DNA from: Jacaranda mimosifolia | Taxonomy: Eukaryota > Streptophyta > Magnoliopsida > Lamiales > Bignoniaceae | Reading direction: 5' to 3' | Assembly: GCA_018894105.1 (NCBI GenBank) | Contig: CM032121.1 | Location: 5,436,507 to 5,500,506, forward strand | Length of the DNA stretch: 64,000 nucleotides | Part shown: in pieces, positions 10,798 to 23,390 of the stretch | How positions within the stretch are numbered: the stretch's first letter is position 1 | Layout of the letters: every line of letters begins with the position of its first letter | Notes under the pieces: model-generated | What the model was told of the DNA's origin: nothing | Seen by the model: only the letters and a program-made list of their open reading frames with translations | The model's database searches: none | Program-made: the position numbers and the translations under genes

Positions 10798-13700
10798 TGC
10801 AAATTGTTTCCACTGTGGTGAAAAGGGGCATTGGAAGATAAACTATAAAGCTTACCTTGATACTCTGAAGAAGGGTATGTTATTCATTGAAGTGCATTTA
10901 ACAACCAATTCTTCCACATGGGTATTTGATACCGCATGCGGTTCTTATCTATGTAATTCGTTACAGGGGATGGAAAGAAGAAAGGGACTTCGTGAAGGGG
11001 ATATGATCCTCCGCCTGGGAAATAGAGCAACTGTTGCGGCCACTTTCCAAGGCATAATCAAGTTAGACTTGGGGAATGCTAAAATTGTATTAGATCCAGT
11101 TTATTATGTACCCCATCTTGTTAAGAACATCATATCAATTCCCGTTCTTTATAATAAGGATATGATTTTTCTATATCGAATGGGACATTGATGGCGTTAA
11201 AGAATGGTTCTTTAATTGCTAAAGGTACTTTAATGAATGTATTATACATACTTGATTTCCAACCTTCACTTATGCAAATTCAATCGAATAAAAGGAAGCT
11301 AGATATCCAAGAAGATGCCATGTTATGGCATGCAAGACTTGGTCATATCTCTAAAAATAGGATGAGCAAGTTAGAAGCGCTCAAAGCACTAAATGTTAGT
11401 GGCATTGAGAACCTTCCTACTTGTGAATCTTGTTTAAAGGGAAAAATGACTAAAACTCCATTTGTAGGACAGACGGAGCGAACCACACATTTATTGGATT
11501 TGATCCATTTAGATGTTTGTGGACCACTAAGAGTTAGTGGGAGAGGAGGCTATTCCTACTTCATCACTTTCACTGATGATTATAATCGGTACAAACATGT
11601 GTATCTTATGAAGTACAAGTCCGAGGCCTTTGAAAAGTTCAAAGAGTACAAGAATGAAATAGAAAAGCAAAAGGGGCATAGTATTAAAACTCTTCGATCG
11701 GATCGACGAGGTGAATACTTAATTACCGAATTCCTGAATTATCTAAAAGAGAATGGGATTCTTTCATAATGGACTCCCCCCGGCACATCCCAACATAATG
11801 GAGTAGCCGAAAGGAGAAACCGTACCTTGTTGAACATGGTACATTCCATGATGAGTTTTTCCAATGTACCTATATCCTTTTGGGGATACACCTTAGAAAC
11901 GGCGGCGAGGCTACTAAATATAGTACCTTCAAAGTCTGTGCCAAAGACACCATATGAGATATGGCATGGCAAAGCACCCTCTTACCATTATTTGAAAGTT
12001 TGGGGATCTCCCGCCTACGTGAGACGAACAGTGGGAGATAAGTTGGATAGTAGATCCACCTTGTGCAAGTTTGTGGGATACCCAAGAGAGTCTATGGGTT
12101 ATTACTTTTACGATCCCTCGGAACAAAAGATGTTTGTTTCAAGGAACGCCCACTTTTTGGAAAAGGAATTTCTATTAGATAGAAATGGCGTTGTCATTGA
12201 ACTCGATGAAATTCAAGATGATCAAGAAATCCCACAAGTAGTGGAAACAAATACGGAATTAGAACCTTGTACACACACTCTAAGAAGGTCTGACTGGATC
12301 AAGAAGCAACTCGAAAGGTTTGGATTCCTTCATGAGACGGGTTAATTGGATAGTGATCTAAAGACCTATGAGGAAGCTATGTTGGACATAGATTCAGGAT
12401 GTTGGCTAGAAGCCATGAGATCTGAAATAGACTCCATGTACTCAAAAAAAGTATGGACTTTGATAGATCCACCAGAGGAATAGTTCCTGTCGGTTGCAAG
12501 TGGATCTATAAGCGGAAGCTTGGAGTAGATAGAGAAGTGGTGACTTTTAAGGCACGGCTAGTGGCAAAAGGTTACACTCAAAGACCCGGTATCGATTTCG
12601 AGAAAACCTTTTCACCGGTTGCTATACCTAAGTCCATTCGGATCTTACTTGCCATAGCCACATATTATGACAATGAGATATGGCAAATGGATGTTAAAAC
12701 CGCTTTCCTCAATGGTGACATTGAAGAAGAAATTTACATGGAGCAACCACAAGGTTTTACATCCAAAAGGAGTGAGCAAAAAGTTTGCAAACTCTAGAGA
12801 TCCATTTATGGGTTAAAACAAGCGTCCCGAAGTTGGAACATATGTTTTGACAAAACGGTCAAATCGTTTGGCTTTGTCAAAAATATGTATGAACCTTGTG
12901 TGTACAAGAAATCTAGTGGGAGTTCAGTACAGTTTATTGTGCTTTATGTTGATGACATCCTTCTCATTGGGAATGAGGTAGGAATATTAGAGTGTACTAA
13001 AGCATGATTATCTACACAATTCTCCATGAAGGATTTGGGAGAAGCATCCTACGTATTGGGAATACGTATCTATAGAGATAGATCGAAGAGGATGCTGGGG
13101 CTTTCCCAAACCCTGTACATTGACAAGATACTAAAGAGGTTTAGTATAGAAGAATCCAAGAAGAGATTCCTTCCCATGGGACATGGCATTCGTCTTTCAA
13201 AGTCTATGGCCCCCAAGACTAAGGAAGAGAAGCGAAAAATGTCCCACATACCTTATGCCTCCGCCATAGAAAGCATAATGTATGCAGTGCAATGTACTAG
13301 ACCGGATGTGGTACACTCGCTAAGTGTTACGAGTAGGTTCTAATCCAATCCTGGTGAGAGTCACTGGATAGCCGTAAAAGCAATCCTTAAGTACTTGAGA
13401 AGAACTAAGGACATGTTCTTGGTATACGACAATGGAGAATTGAAACTAGAAGGGTTTTCGGATTCAAGTTTCCAATCCGATGTAGATGACCTCAAATCCA
13501 CTTCTGGATTTATATTTTGCCTCAATAGTGGCGCGGTGAGTTGGAAGAGTTACAAACAAGACACCACGGCCGACTCAATCACTGAAGCAGAGTATATTGC
13601 AGATTCGAAAGCTGCAAAAGAGGGTGTTTGGATGAAAAACTTCATTCAAGAGTTGAATGTGGTGCCTAGCATTGTTGAGCCAGTAGTTGTCTTCTGCGAC

Positions 13701-13931
13701 AACAACGGGGCGGTAGCGCAAGCTAAAGAGCCAAGATCTCATCAGCGATCCACGCACATTTTGAGGCGATATCATTTGATCCGAGAGATCATTGATAGAA
13801 GCGACATCCAAGTGGAGAGAGTTGCCTCAGAAGAGAATATAGCAGATCTACTGTCAAAACCCCTATCGCAAAAGGTCTTTGAAGGACATCTTGAGAAGAT
13901 GGGTCTCAAGGCCATGGGGCATTGGCTTTAG
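10798..13931 (+). pseudogene. Copia pol remnant: protease, integrase, reverse transcriptase, RNase H
   Basis: Fragments in copia order are spread over several frames. The protease near 10925 reads FDTACGS, so the usual DTG/DSG active-site glycine is alanine. The GAG-pre-integrase region near 11315 has WHARLGH and CESCLKGK. The integrase core shows HLDVCG (about 11505), RSDRRGEY (about 11697) and GVAERRN (about 11803), the D,D,E triad positions. The reverse transcriptase includes [12 protein letters not shown] (about 12546) and YVDD (about 12948). RNase H shows FSDSSF, EAEYIA and CDNNGA (13455-13710). Stops interrupt the frame near 11767, 12343, 12481, 12795, 13006 and 13341, and there is at least one frameshift near 12450. 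The copy cannot encode a full polyprotein. Confidence 0.9.
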
Positions 13932-13945
13932 GGCAAGTGGGAGAT

Positions 13946-15545
13946 TGTTGGAATAGTGCCTAGCAAGCCAATTAGATTGGCCTTGTAAACTATTTCATTG
14001 TAAGACAATCTTGATTGAATGATATTCATCATATGACCATCTTCATCATATGCTCTTCATTTACTTCACTGGCATTTGGATGAAGCCCTTAGATCACATA
14101 AGACTATGGGACTTGGTTTGGTGACCATGGAATAAGTCTCACACAGTCGTGATCTTAAACCTTCCAAGTCATAGGATCTTAAGAGAACAAGGGCATCTAA
14201 GATCCGGATAGACTTGCACTAATGATGCATAATCCAATAATTGGATATTGTTTCATTCCATGAGCAACTGTATGAGATACGAGTGCATGTTAGTGGATGC
14301 TTGTTAGGGAACAAGGCACTGAAGACCCGCCTGGAGAATCCACTAGATAGCCCAAGTGGCAAGTTCTCCCGCTTACGCTAGTGTATATTATTAGTCCTTT
14401 GACCTGAGGATCCATGGTAACCTTGTGTCCGGTCCTCATGCTTTGACTCTTCCTTGATCACTTAGCGGGTCTTCCGGGTTGAGATTGGGTATGAGCTACT
14501 TGGCATAGAGGTTTGTGAGATTCAAGATGGAATCCGACTCCTTATCTTTATGAAGGGCGAGTGCATCTCCTATGTGCTTTATAATGATCGATTCCAAGAA
14601 ATCCTTGCGCAAGGTGATGTGACAATTTGGAAAGGCATTTCCAAAGATGAGGTCACAAAGGGAATTGAACATTAAGAATAGAAACATAGTATCGAGGCTA
14701 TTAGGGAGCCGACTAATATCTTGCCCTAGGCCTCTTTCGGGAGATAAGAGACGAAAGGACCGTATTTGCATGGTACGCGTAATGCTAGAATAGTTCTTCA
14801 AGAGAATTCATTTCGGCCAATTAGTTGGGCTCCATGGGCTTGAGGTTGAACATCGACCATGGAGATTGGGTACTCTTAAATTAATGAGATTAATTGAATC
14901 GAGTCGCTTAGTTTGAAGGAGTTTAAACTAATGTGAATATTTGATATTCCAAAAGTCACAAGGAGTGGTGAACCCATGTCCAATGAATGGTAGAACCTAA
15001 TGGGTCACACACAAAAGCCAATGACATGGTCAATTGAAGGAAGTAGAGTTTTCTAAGAGTTAGACAATTCATAACCGTTTTGGAGGAGGCAAAATTGTAG
15101 TCATTTTGACTTGATCAATTTAAATGTTAAATTGGTCAAATTAATTTAAGATTTAAATTAAGATCAATTAATTAAGGGTTAATTAATTGATGTCACATGT
15201 CTATCTATTGGTCAAAATTAATTTAAGGGTTAAATTGATTTTGCCTAGCTTAAATAGTTAAGCATTTTTGACTTAAGAGTTAAGTCAAATTATTATTGGT
15301 TAAATTAAAGTGTTTAATCTAATTGAGTTGGAGGATTATTTTTGGGAGAATAATTAAGTGAATGGTTCATTTAATGTGAATTGGAATTTAATTGCAAGAC
15401 ATTTCATAAGATGAAATTTGTGCTTCAATTAATATTCTTATTCACTAATTACTAGTTAGTGGCCACCTTGGCAATGACACTTGGCATCATCTCCTTGGGG
15501 ATGTTCATGGACCACTCCTATATATAGATATAGGAGTGTGGCCGA

Positions 15546-15582
<37 letters not shown>

Positions 15583-16149
15583 TGTGTGCATGACTAGTGT
15601 GATTTCTCCCCACATTTTGTGTAGTGGGAATCTAATTTGTTAGCATCCCATTATTCTCTCCAACCTCCTCTTCCTCCTCCTTCCCAGCCTTCCTACCCTC
15701 ATTCTATGCAGATATTCCAGCCATTCTGTAGAGAATAGACCATAGATTTGGTGTGTCGACTTTTACATTAGAGGCAATATAATTTGGTTGCTTTTGCTCT
15801 TGACTGGAGCAGTTTTTTGGCAGCCGGTTTTCCTAGTTCTGGGAGGACCTCTGGTGTTCTGATTGGGCTGGATTTTTTATTGAAGAATCTTCAAGGGGTT
15901 GAGGAGTTCCTGTAAAAATTTCAGCAAAAACGGAGGAGTCCATCCAAGGGAAAATCGGTGGTGATCCTGCTGCGCCGGTGAAGAGACAGTTTGACGGTTT
16001 TCAAGAGTTTTCTCTTGCTCTTCGATTTTCTGTCATCACCCAGGTATTTTTCCCTTTCTAAATCTGAATTCCATGTATGTCTTGATCCTGGGGGTGTTGT
16101 GTGGGCTAGTTTATTCAGTTTTATTTTTGAAATATTTGGATCCTAGTGC
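13946..16149 (+). repeat. 3' LTR of the copia element
   Basis: It begins TGTTGGAATAGTGCC immediately after the purine-rich tract and runs about 2.2 kb to the point where the flanking duplicated block resumes. A TATATATAGATATAGG box at about 15520 followed by a (GA)n run at 15549-15577 looks like the LTR promoter and transcribed leader. The right end is approximate: it ends near GTGCCACACA and no partner LTR exists to confirm it. Short frames inside have no recognised product. Confidence 0.65.
15549..15577. repeat. (AG)n microsatellite within the LTR
   Basis: About 14 AG dinucleotides just downstream of the LTR TATA-like box. Confidence 0.9.
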
Positions 16150-16438
16150 CACACATACCTTCAAGTGGTAAGGCAAGATGATCTTATGGTCCATATCTTG
16201 TAAATTTAATTAAGGGACTTAGGTATTCATCATAGAGAAATATCAAAATTAATATTATAGCATAGGTTTAAGTTGATACTTATATGATAGAATTATCAAA
16301 AGTAAGGCCAATTTTGTAATCTCACCTCAAATTATTTAATGTATTTCAAGTTGTGTTAACTCCATAATTTGTACAAAAATAAGTCTATAAATTGTAATTG
16401 TATTTTATGGGTTTAGGTCCTTGTTTAACCAAGATGAC

Positions 16439-16475
<37 letters not shown>

Positions 16476-16550
16476 CACAATATTTTGGTAATTTTCTTTT
16501 AGTTTATGGATAGAGGCATTATTTTGGAGCTCTTCTCGACATACTTATCA
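16150..16550. repeat. Diverged duplicated block, copy 2 (right part), with (CT)n(TA)n
   Basis: Aligns with about 4540-4990 of copy 1, including the ATGATAGAATTATCAAAAGT and TTTATGGATAGAGG-like segments. A compound microsatellite of CT then TA repeats occupies 16441-16475. No gene. Confidence 0.55.
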
Positions 16551-16905
16551 AAGTATCAGATTGTGCTGTTGAGTTATAGTAGTACATTTTTGTTAATGGT
16601 AAAGGCACAAAATGTTACCAAGTCAAATAGAACGTGGGATTAAAATCACTACATGCATATATAAAGGATCAAAATTGAAAATTCAGACTTATAGGACTAA
16701 CTGTAATGTGTTGGTTTGGAATCTTTACTTTATCAACAGTAAGTGGACTCAACAATAATTAAGCGACATAAACTATGTAAACTAAAGTTTTATAAGATAA
16801 TTAATCATAATAAATCCTAATGTTATTATAGGGACTGACCAAATGATCTTATTCTTCATGACTACTACATAGTTTTATTTTCTTGGTAACAAACCAATTG
16901 CTTTT
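16551..16905. other. 3' flank of GLP1, no gene seen
   Basis: AT-rich DNA downstream of the GLP1 stop. It would include its 3' UTR and polyadenylation region on the minus strand. I see no other feature. Confidence 0.5.
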
Positions 16906-17702
16906 CTAGTTGTTGTCCCACCAGAACTGTCCTTGAAGATATTTGACCACATTCACATCAACCTGGAATGCTTTGGTGAGAACATCAGTAGAAATAGGAG
17001 GATCTGAACCAAAAACTGCATTTGCAATCGTAATAACTCCTGGATTTTGGCTGCTTAGACCAGCAAATGCCACGGCGTTGGTCTTTCCAGTATTGAATTG
17101 GAAATGAATGAGACCTTGTGGGAACACAAACACATCTCCTGGATATAAAGTTTTTGTGAAGAGCTTGTTCTTCTGGTTCGGATTTGCTGGATTGGAAGTC
17201 ACGAAGCCGACATACAGAGTGCCTTCTATGACAACAAGAATCTCAGTTGCACGAGGGTGTGTGTGAGGAGGGTTGAGCCCATATGGTGCAAAGTCGAGAC
17301 GAGCTAAAGCAATACCAAGAGTATTGAGCCCTGCTAATTGATTGACAGTCACCTGAGTAACTTTTGATCCAAGTGGATTTGATGTATTTCCAGGATTGTT
17401 GAGACCGGAAAAGAAGAAATCATCTGCTGTGACCATTTTTGGGTCCTTGCAAATCTTTCCATTCACAAATACTGCAAGTTACAACATAGAGAGGAAACAT
17501 TTAACAAGTATGAAAGAAATATGTCAGTGATGGAATTAGTTTAAGTTCACATTTACAAAGAGACAGTACTGAAATTACCAGAAGCATCAGAGTCATTAAC
17601 TGCAACACAGAAGTCCTGTAGAGGGCTGGGATCAGATGCATAAGCTAATGAAGAAGCCAACGCCACAATTGCCATAGTTATGATCAGGATGCGAGTAGCC
17701 AT
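16906..17702 (-). CDS. GLP: Germin-like protein, subfamily 1 type (GLP1), intact
   Basis: Two exons, 17579-17702 (124 nt) and 16906-17471 (566 nt), flank a 107-bp GT-AG phase-1 intron and give 229 residues, the usual GLP length. Residues 1-22 form a signal peptide ending in AYA. Cys32 (DFCVAV) and Cys49 (KICK) are the conserved disulfide pair. Germin box 1 carries His111, His113 and Glu118 ([10 protein letters not shown]) and box 2 carries His164 ([11 protein letters not shown]), the four metal ligands of the cupin barrel. NDS and NTS sequons suggest N-glycosylation. Germins are secreted, oligomeric cell-wall cupins; members of the wider family have oxalate oxidase or superoxide dismutase activity, and which applies here cannot be told from sequence. 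It is divergent from GLP2, about 2.3 kb away. All codons and splice sites are intact. Confidence 0.95.
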
Positions 17703-17790
17703 CTTAACTGAATTATAAGATATTTGCTGATCAGAGCTTAAATTGATTATTGCTGTTATGGTGGGATGCTAAGCTTGGAAAATGAACACA

Positions 17791-17798
17791 AATATATA
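17791..17798 (-). promoter_or_regulatory. TATA box of GLP1
   Basis: Read on the minus strand the sequence is ACTATATATT, about 90 bp upstream of the GLP1 start codon. The same box is recognisable upstream of the pseudogene copies at 1768-1776 and about 44226-44233. Confidence 0.6.
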
Positions 17799-19484
17799 GT
17801 GAAACCGATTTGAATAAATCAAATATTTCAAAATATAGCTAGTTTGAAATTGTCACTTTTTTTCGTATGCATATAAATTTCTTGCCAAGTCTTTGATGGT
17901 TCGCAATTTTATATTCAACAGAAGATGCATTCTTTAGCAGATAACACACTCTCGGTTTTTCTCTTCACAAGATAAATATGTAATTGCCTCAGAGAAGTGG
18001 TCAATTTTCTTCTGTTGCTATACTGGCTTTCCTCGTCAACTTCTTTGACTATAAATACTTTAATTGTGTAAGAAAAAATCGAAGGTTAGTTAGTTACTTC
18101 ATATGTTAAGACGGTGACAAAAGAACGCCAACCAAGAGTTGTTTAAGAAACTACTGCAGTAAAACGAAGCTGGTTCAATAACAGAAGACATATCACTATA
18201 TCTGTTAGGAATATTTGTTAAACTACTGCCTTTATTAATCATAAGATTTCAATACACAGATACTTTGCTGGTAGGTGACAGCAAATGGATAGAAAATTTT
18301 AATATCAAGTTGAGGAAGAAATTGTCAATTCATTTTGGTGAAGCTAGGAGATAAAAATAGGTCCAACCTATAATATGAACAGAATCGTTAGGGCAGTTGG
18401 AGGCTTAGTTAGTCATATACATGCCTCGACATATAGAATAAGAAAAATACAAGAACTATGATTATTATTAAGAGAATAAAGAATTTTTCAAAAAAGGTGA
18501 ACACATGGGATATTTATAGTTGAACCTTGAGGGTAGTAGATGAATTTTAGAGTATGAAACGATTAGAGGATTGTAATATATTTATGTGCAATTTAAAAAA
18601 AATTGGACAGTAGGAGTAATATGTCTTATTTTCTCATAAAGGTTTTTGTTTGTTTGTTTATTTTCACTTTTTTACATTATTCAACTGGCTTAATATATTA
18701 CTATTATGCCCCTATTACTAAAATATGGTATGCCAAAGTATAGAAAAACGTAATCTTGTATGCATATTAATTGAAATTGTTTTATATATATGGACTAAGT
18801 ATTCTCACGTCTTAGAATTTCGTTTATTTCTTCTTCTCTTTCTTCTTCTCTCTCTCTCTTTTTTTTTCCTCTCATTTTTTGAACTTTTTAAGCCGATGTC
18901 ATCCCAGTATATGTCAGTGGATGACTCAAAATGAAGTGATATTTTTCTCTTTGGATTATTTATCCATACGTAGTTATCTACATGCTCAAAAAGTTATCTA
19001 TGATATCCTTAAGATTTTACATGATTAGGGTCGATTAATGTTACTTTTGTTTATGGTTAAAATTTTCAAAGGAGTATAATTCCTCCAATACTCATGTCAA
19101 AATGCGGAACTTATTTTTGTATCTGATTCTTAGATCAATATTCTTGCTATGCATCTAATGTTGCACCAAATGAAAATGAGAGGTAAACAGCTAATCTCCA
19201 GAAGATGTTGAAATCAAGTGTTCTGCTTTTCCCACTTTAACAATTAATCAAAGCTCTTTACATTTGATTTTTCTACTAAAGTAGGTATTATACTTTCTAG
19301 CAAATCAGGTCAAAAGTTTTACATTGTCAAATGATCAACCTCTGGCTAGCTTGCCATATGATCTTTTGCTGAATCTTGACATCATCAACTATTACTTCTG
19401 TTGAAGGATGTAAGAAATTATAACATTCTTAATGAAACTATTTTAACTTCCATCCAAGGTAGTATGCATGTATCTGTAATACAT

Positions 19485-19507
19485 GTATATATATATATAT
19501 ATATATA
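19485..19507. repeat. (TA)n microsatellite, expanded only in copy A
   Basis: A run of TA dinucleotides; the matching site in copy B near 49255 has no expansion. Confidence 0.85.
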
Positions 19508-19900
19508 GATAGGTAATAGAAAATCTGTCGACCAATCCAAAATTCTAACAACAAAGACAAAGTGAAGTGACAATATGGCGAAGGAGTTAATGTTGGAAAA
19601 GAAACCTCCAAATGCTGATATTGGGCAGGTTAACCAAAACATTAAACTAATCATTGAAATGATGAATGAACATTGATATATGAGAAGTTAATTGCTAAAA
19701 AAAAAGGTACTATTTCAATGTGGAAAACATATAATCAACAACTACGAGAAAAAGAAATAGTCCGACCTGCAGTGTTTGTTGTGGAAGAAATCTTCATTTA
19801 TCTGATATGTACTCAATAAAACATTACCTAATTGTGTTTTAGACTTTATAAATAATTAGCATTGAAAAAAAAGGAGATGACCATTTCACATTGTTTTCTT

Positions 19901-19908
19901 TATAAATG
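19901..19908 (+). promoter_or_regulatory. TATA box of GLP2
   Basis: TATAAATG lies 100 bp upstream of the GLP2 start codon. The corresponding TATAAATA in the duplicated pseudogene is at 49671-49678, so the core promoter was duplicated with the gene. Confidence 0.7.
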
Positions 19909-20000
19909 GGCACCATTTTTATGTTGGGCTCATCACCTCAGTCACAAGAAATAATTAAGCAGTTCTAATCGAAAAAATTATCCAATATATATCATCTAAA

Positions 20001-20800
20001 ATGAAGATTGCTTTGGGCTTCTTTGCAGCCGTTCTTACTGCTTACTTCGTGACATTTGCTTATGCATCAGACCCCAGCCCTCTCCAAGATTTCTGTGTTG
20101 CTGTTAATGATTCCATGGCTGCTGGTAATTAATTAACCGCAAGAACTACTGCTTGTTTTTCTGATTATGTAAATTCTTTGCATTATCATCGATCATCTAA
20201 TAATATGTTGGCATCTATTTTTTAACATATGTAGTTTTCGTGAACGGGAAGATATGCAAGAACCCAAACATGGTTGTTGCCGAAGATTTCTTTTTTCCAG
20301 GTCTAAATAAACCTGGCAATACAAAAAATCCACTGGGATCAATGGTTACTCCTGTTAACGTCAACCAGCTGCCAGGGCTCAACACTCTTGGCATTTCTTT
20401 AGCTCGTATTGACTTTGCACCATATGGGCTCAACCCTCCTCACACACACCCTCGTGCAACTGAGATTCTTGTTGTCATAGAAGGCACTCTGTATGTTGGT
20501 TTCGTGACTTCCAATCCAGCAAATCCGAACCAGAAAAACAAGCTGTTTACCAAGTACCTATACCCTGGAGACGTCTTCGTCTTCCCACAGGGCATGATAC
20601 ATTTTCAGTTTAACGTGGGAAAAACCAATGCTGTGGCACTTGCTGGTCTGAGCAGCCAGAATCCAGGAGTCATAACTATTGCAAATGCAGTTTTCGGGTC
20701 AGATCCACCAATTAATCCAGCTGTTTTGACTAAGGCTTTCCAAGTTGAGCAGAATGTGATTGACTATCTTCAAGCACAATTTTGGTGGAACATCAATTAA
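20001..20800 (+). CDS. GLP: Germin-like protein, subfamily 1 type (GLP2), intact
   Basis: Exons 20001-20124 and 20235-20800 flank a 110-bp GT-AG phase-1 intron and encode 229 residues. The signal peptide is residues 1-22 ([20 protein letters not shown] then YA). Cys32 and Cys49 are present. Germin box 1 has His111, His113 and Glu118, and box 2 has His164 and Asn168 ([11 protein letters not shown]). The protein differs from GLP1 mainly in the signal peptide and at scattered mature positions ([14 protein letters not shown] against [14 protein letters not shown]). It is predicted to be secreted to the cell wall as a metal-binding cupin; enzyme activity is not predictable from sequence. The start is the first ATG after the TATA box and gives an uninterrupted signal peptide. 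A near-identical but broken duplicate is at 49771-50574. Confidence 0.95.
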
Positions 20801-23390
20801 ATACAAAGCTGGTTATAAGTTTAAGCTGCTAATCAAAGATGTCTCTTGGCATTGGAAAAATGAAGGTTTACTATATGAGAACTATATATATGCATTACAT
20901 GTTTCTTAATAAGTTTCTGATCCAAATTCCCTGTTAAGGTGATTTTCACTTGCAGTTGGTTTGAAATCAGTTTATTGTACTTCCAGAATAATGTAATACA
21001 CTATTGAATTTCTGAGTTTCTTTCCTGTATGATATATCTGCTTTCTGCAATTCTAAAGCTCATCAGTATATCAAGCACATATTGATGAATGCGGCTGATT
21101 ATGCATGTGGTGCTAAGTGTGTCAACTTAGCACTTTTTATCTTGATATTTTGTTATAACTTTTTTGCTATTTTGCGGCACTTAGTGCTTTTTATCTTGAT
21201 ATTTTGTTTAATATTTTTGTACTATTTTGCTTTAAGTTTCTAGAATCTAGAAAGTAAGTCTAAAAACGTGATGAAGTTTTGTCTAAGCTGAAGTTAAGGA
21301 GTCAAACCACCACAATTTGACAGAGTTGGTATTGACTCTGTTTTTTTGAATTCTTTTATATAAAAAGCTTTTGTTATATAAATGGAAAGTGTAGTCTAAA
21401 AACGTGATGAAGTTTTGTCTAAGCTGAAGTTAGGGAGTCAAATCTCCACAATTTGACGGAGTTGGTATTGACTCTGTTTTTTTGAATTCTTTTATATAAA
21501 AAGCTTTTGTTATATGAATGAAAAGTGTGCTCCAACTTTATCTGCCAACCCTTTGATGAATTTGTATGAGTTTAAGAGTTTTAATTATGAAAATGTTTGT
21601 TGCACGATTGATGTAAATTATTCCCAAAAATCAGTTGAAACTTGTCTTCTGTTGTTTGGAAATTATCATATGCTGTTTGAAACTTATCTTTCCTTATATT
21701 GATTATGACAACATATCTTTATATTTGATTAAGCACGTCATATCTCTTATTCGTGGAAGGATTATCATGTTGTTGATCATGTATTTAAGCATGTGCTTGT
21801 CATGGCTAGATTCAATGAACTTCATATATGAAATGTTTGATTAACGGTTTCTTTCCTTTTCTATTATCTTCTTTCCATTTGATAACCTTCTAATAATTTA
21901 AGGAAAGAGCATTTTTCTGCATGGACATATTAAATTATCTTCAAATAATTTGCAAAAAATTCATATGTCTCGTTTAGAATCTACCTTCCATAAATAACTG
22001 AAATTTGACTTACCTTTTTTATAAAAGATCATCTAGATTGATTCTCATATTTTTCATATTAGGAAAGTATATTCTTCTTGGTTCTAAATCTTGCATCTCT
22101 AGCTTGCTGAATAAATTTATTTGATTTAGATGCTATAATTATTCTTCCCTTAATTATCTGTGGGAATATTTCTATGCGTTGGAATATACTTTCCATATTT
22201 AAAGCATCTCTTGAAGATTCTAGCCTGATTCATATCTTTATGCTCGAGGAAATAAATCAATCTTGTTGTACTTATTGATAAATCCGCAATTCATGGTGCT
22301 AATTGATTTTTACCATAATATCTTGTTTTCTTATCTAATTCCAATGGACACTTACCTAATTAAGGATTTATAGCCGTTGGACATGAGAGTCTATAAATAA
22401 GAAAATATGCAACATTATTTGGAGTGAATTACCAAGTCGGGAAAAAGATCTTTAGAGTGTTTTAAGGAGTTGTGTGATATTCTCATTCACATTGTGCTTA
22501 AGTGTTTGGTAATTTCTTACTCTACTTGTGTTTTTCGAGGGGCGTTGTGGTGAAGAAGATCAAGGGGAGCTTGACTTCGACAAACCTTGAGGAGAGGAGG
22601 ACAAGACAATTTGTGTCTCAAAGAACTTAGTGGTGAAGAGGGATGAGAGTCGTACTTGCTCTTGTGGGACCCTGTGAAGAGAACAAACTAGGCACTTTGT
22701 TGCCCTATAGACCTCTAGGTGAAGAAACTAGTAGAGCGGTACTGTCTGAAATCTTCTGCACTGTTCTGGGTTCCGATCTAGAATAAGAGTCTAGAACTTG
22801 CCGCAGATAGTGACAACAACTCGTGCATCAGTCTATAGAGGTTGTGCAAGTGAAATTAGCAGAAGTTCCCCCAAATCTGTTCACAAAGTAGCTGGTTTCG
22901 CAATACTATGGAATCTGTCTTATCCCGTATGGGATTCCAATTTAGCTCTTTATCAAGAGTTGGTTTTCACCCTGTTGGAGTGTTTATGATTCTTAACTTT
23001 TTATTATGTCAAATTACTATGCTTATCTATAAAACATTCTCACATTTTAATTAATTTGACAGGTTTCTAATCCTAAGTGAAAGCTTAGGCAGTAGAGTAG
23101 GTATTTCCGAACCACTATAAATTCTATTGTTTATCTACTTCTATTTTTACTGCTTTATTTATCACTAGTGACTGATGTTTAACTGGTATTTACAAATTTC
23201 AATTAGTAACTAAACTATTTTTTGCAAAAAAACTTAAAACATTTTGAAAGGCGAAAAAGTTATTAAGTGATAAACTTCTGCTGTATTAAAATCCCTAAGG
23301 CCTAATTCACTCATCTCTTAAGCTTATAATCACTCTCATTATCAAATTATCTTCCTTTTCTTTCTTGTTTTTTTCTCTTGCTCTCCTACA
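20801..23390 (+). other. GLP2 3' flank passing into the LTR region of the copia relic; no gene
   Basis: The first 200-250 bp are GLP2 3' UTR and downstream DNA (AATAATGTAATA near 20987 is a possible polyadenylation signal). Further on, up to CTCCTACA at 23383-23390, the sequence precedes a tRNA-iMet primer binding site and so should include the 5' LTR of the copia relic. The left LTR edge cannot be fixed because both duplicate copies are collinear through it. Short frames such as 22798-22989 lie in this LTR region and are not genes. Confidence 0.55.
21258..21529 (+). repeat. 136-bp tandem duplication containing a TATA-like box, copy A only
   Basis: Two direct copies start at GTCTAAAAACGTGATG (21258 and 21394). 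Each holds TTTTATATAAAAAGC. Copy B has a single unit near 51028-51165. The array may be part of the LTR promoter of the copia relic. Confidence 0.8.

Larger units (their letters stand above)
8598..16149 (+). mobile_element. Ty1/copia retrotransposon of the Tnt1-94-like type, degenerate, 5' LTR not found
   Basis: The element consists of an untranslated leader (8598-10056), gag (10057-10791), a pol region in several frames (10798-13931), a purine-rich stretch AAGTGGGAGA just before 13946, and a long 3' LTR (13946 to about 16149). Its ends are inferred from the point where the duplicated intergenic block breaks off (8597) and resumes (16150). I see no 5' copy of the LTR and no tRNA-iMet primer binding site upstream of gag, so it is 5'-truncated or rearranged. 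Domain order in pol (protease, integrase, reverse transcriptase, RNase H) is the copia order. Confidence 0.8.

Noticed and set aside
22798..22989. 63-residue frame and its relative at 52277-52546 as a duplicated small gene
   Set aside because: Both lie in the presumed copia LTR upstream of the primer binding site, and the two frames do not stay in register.
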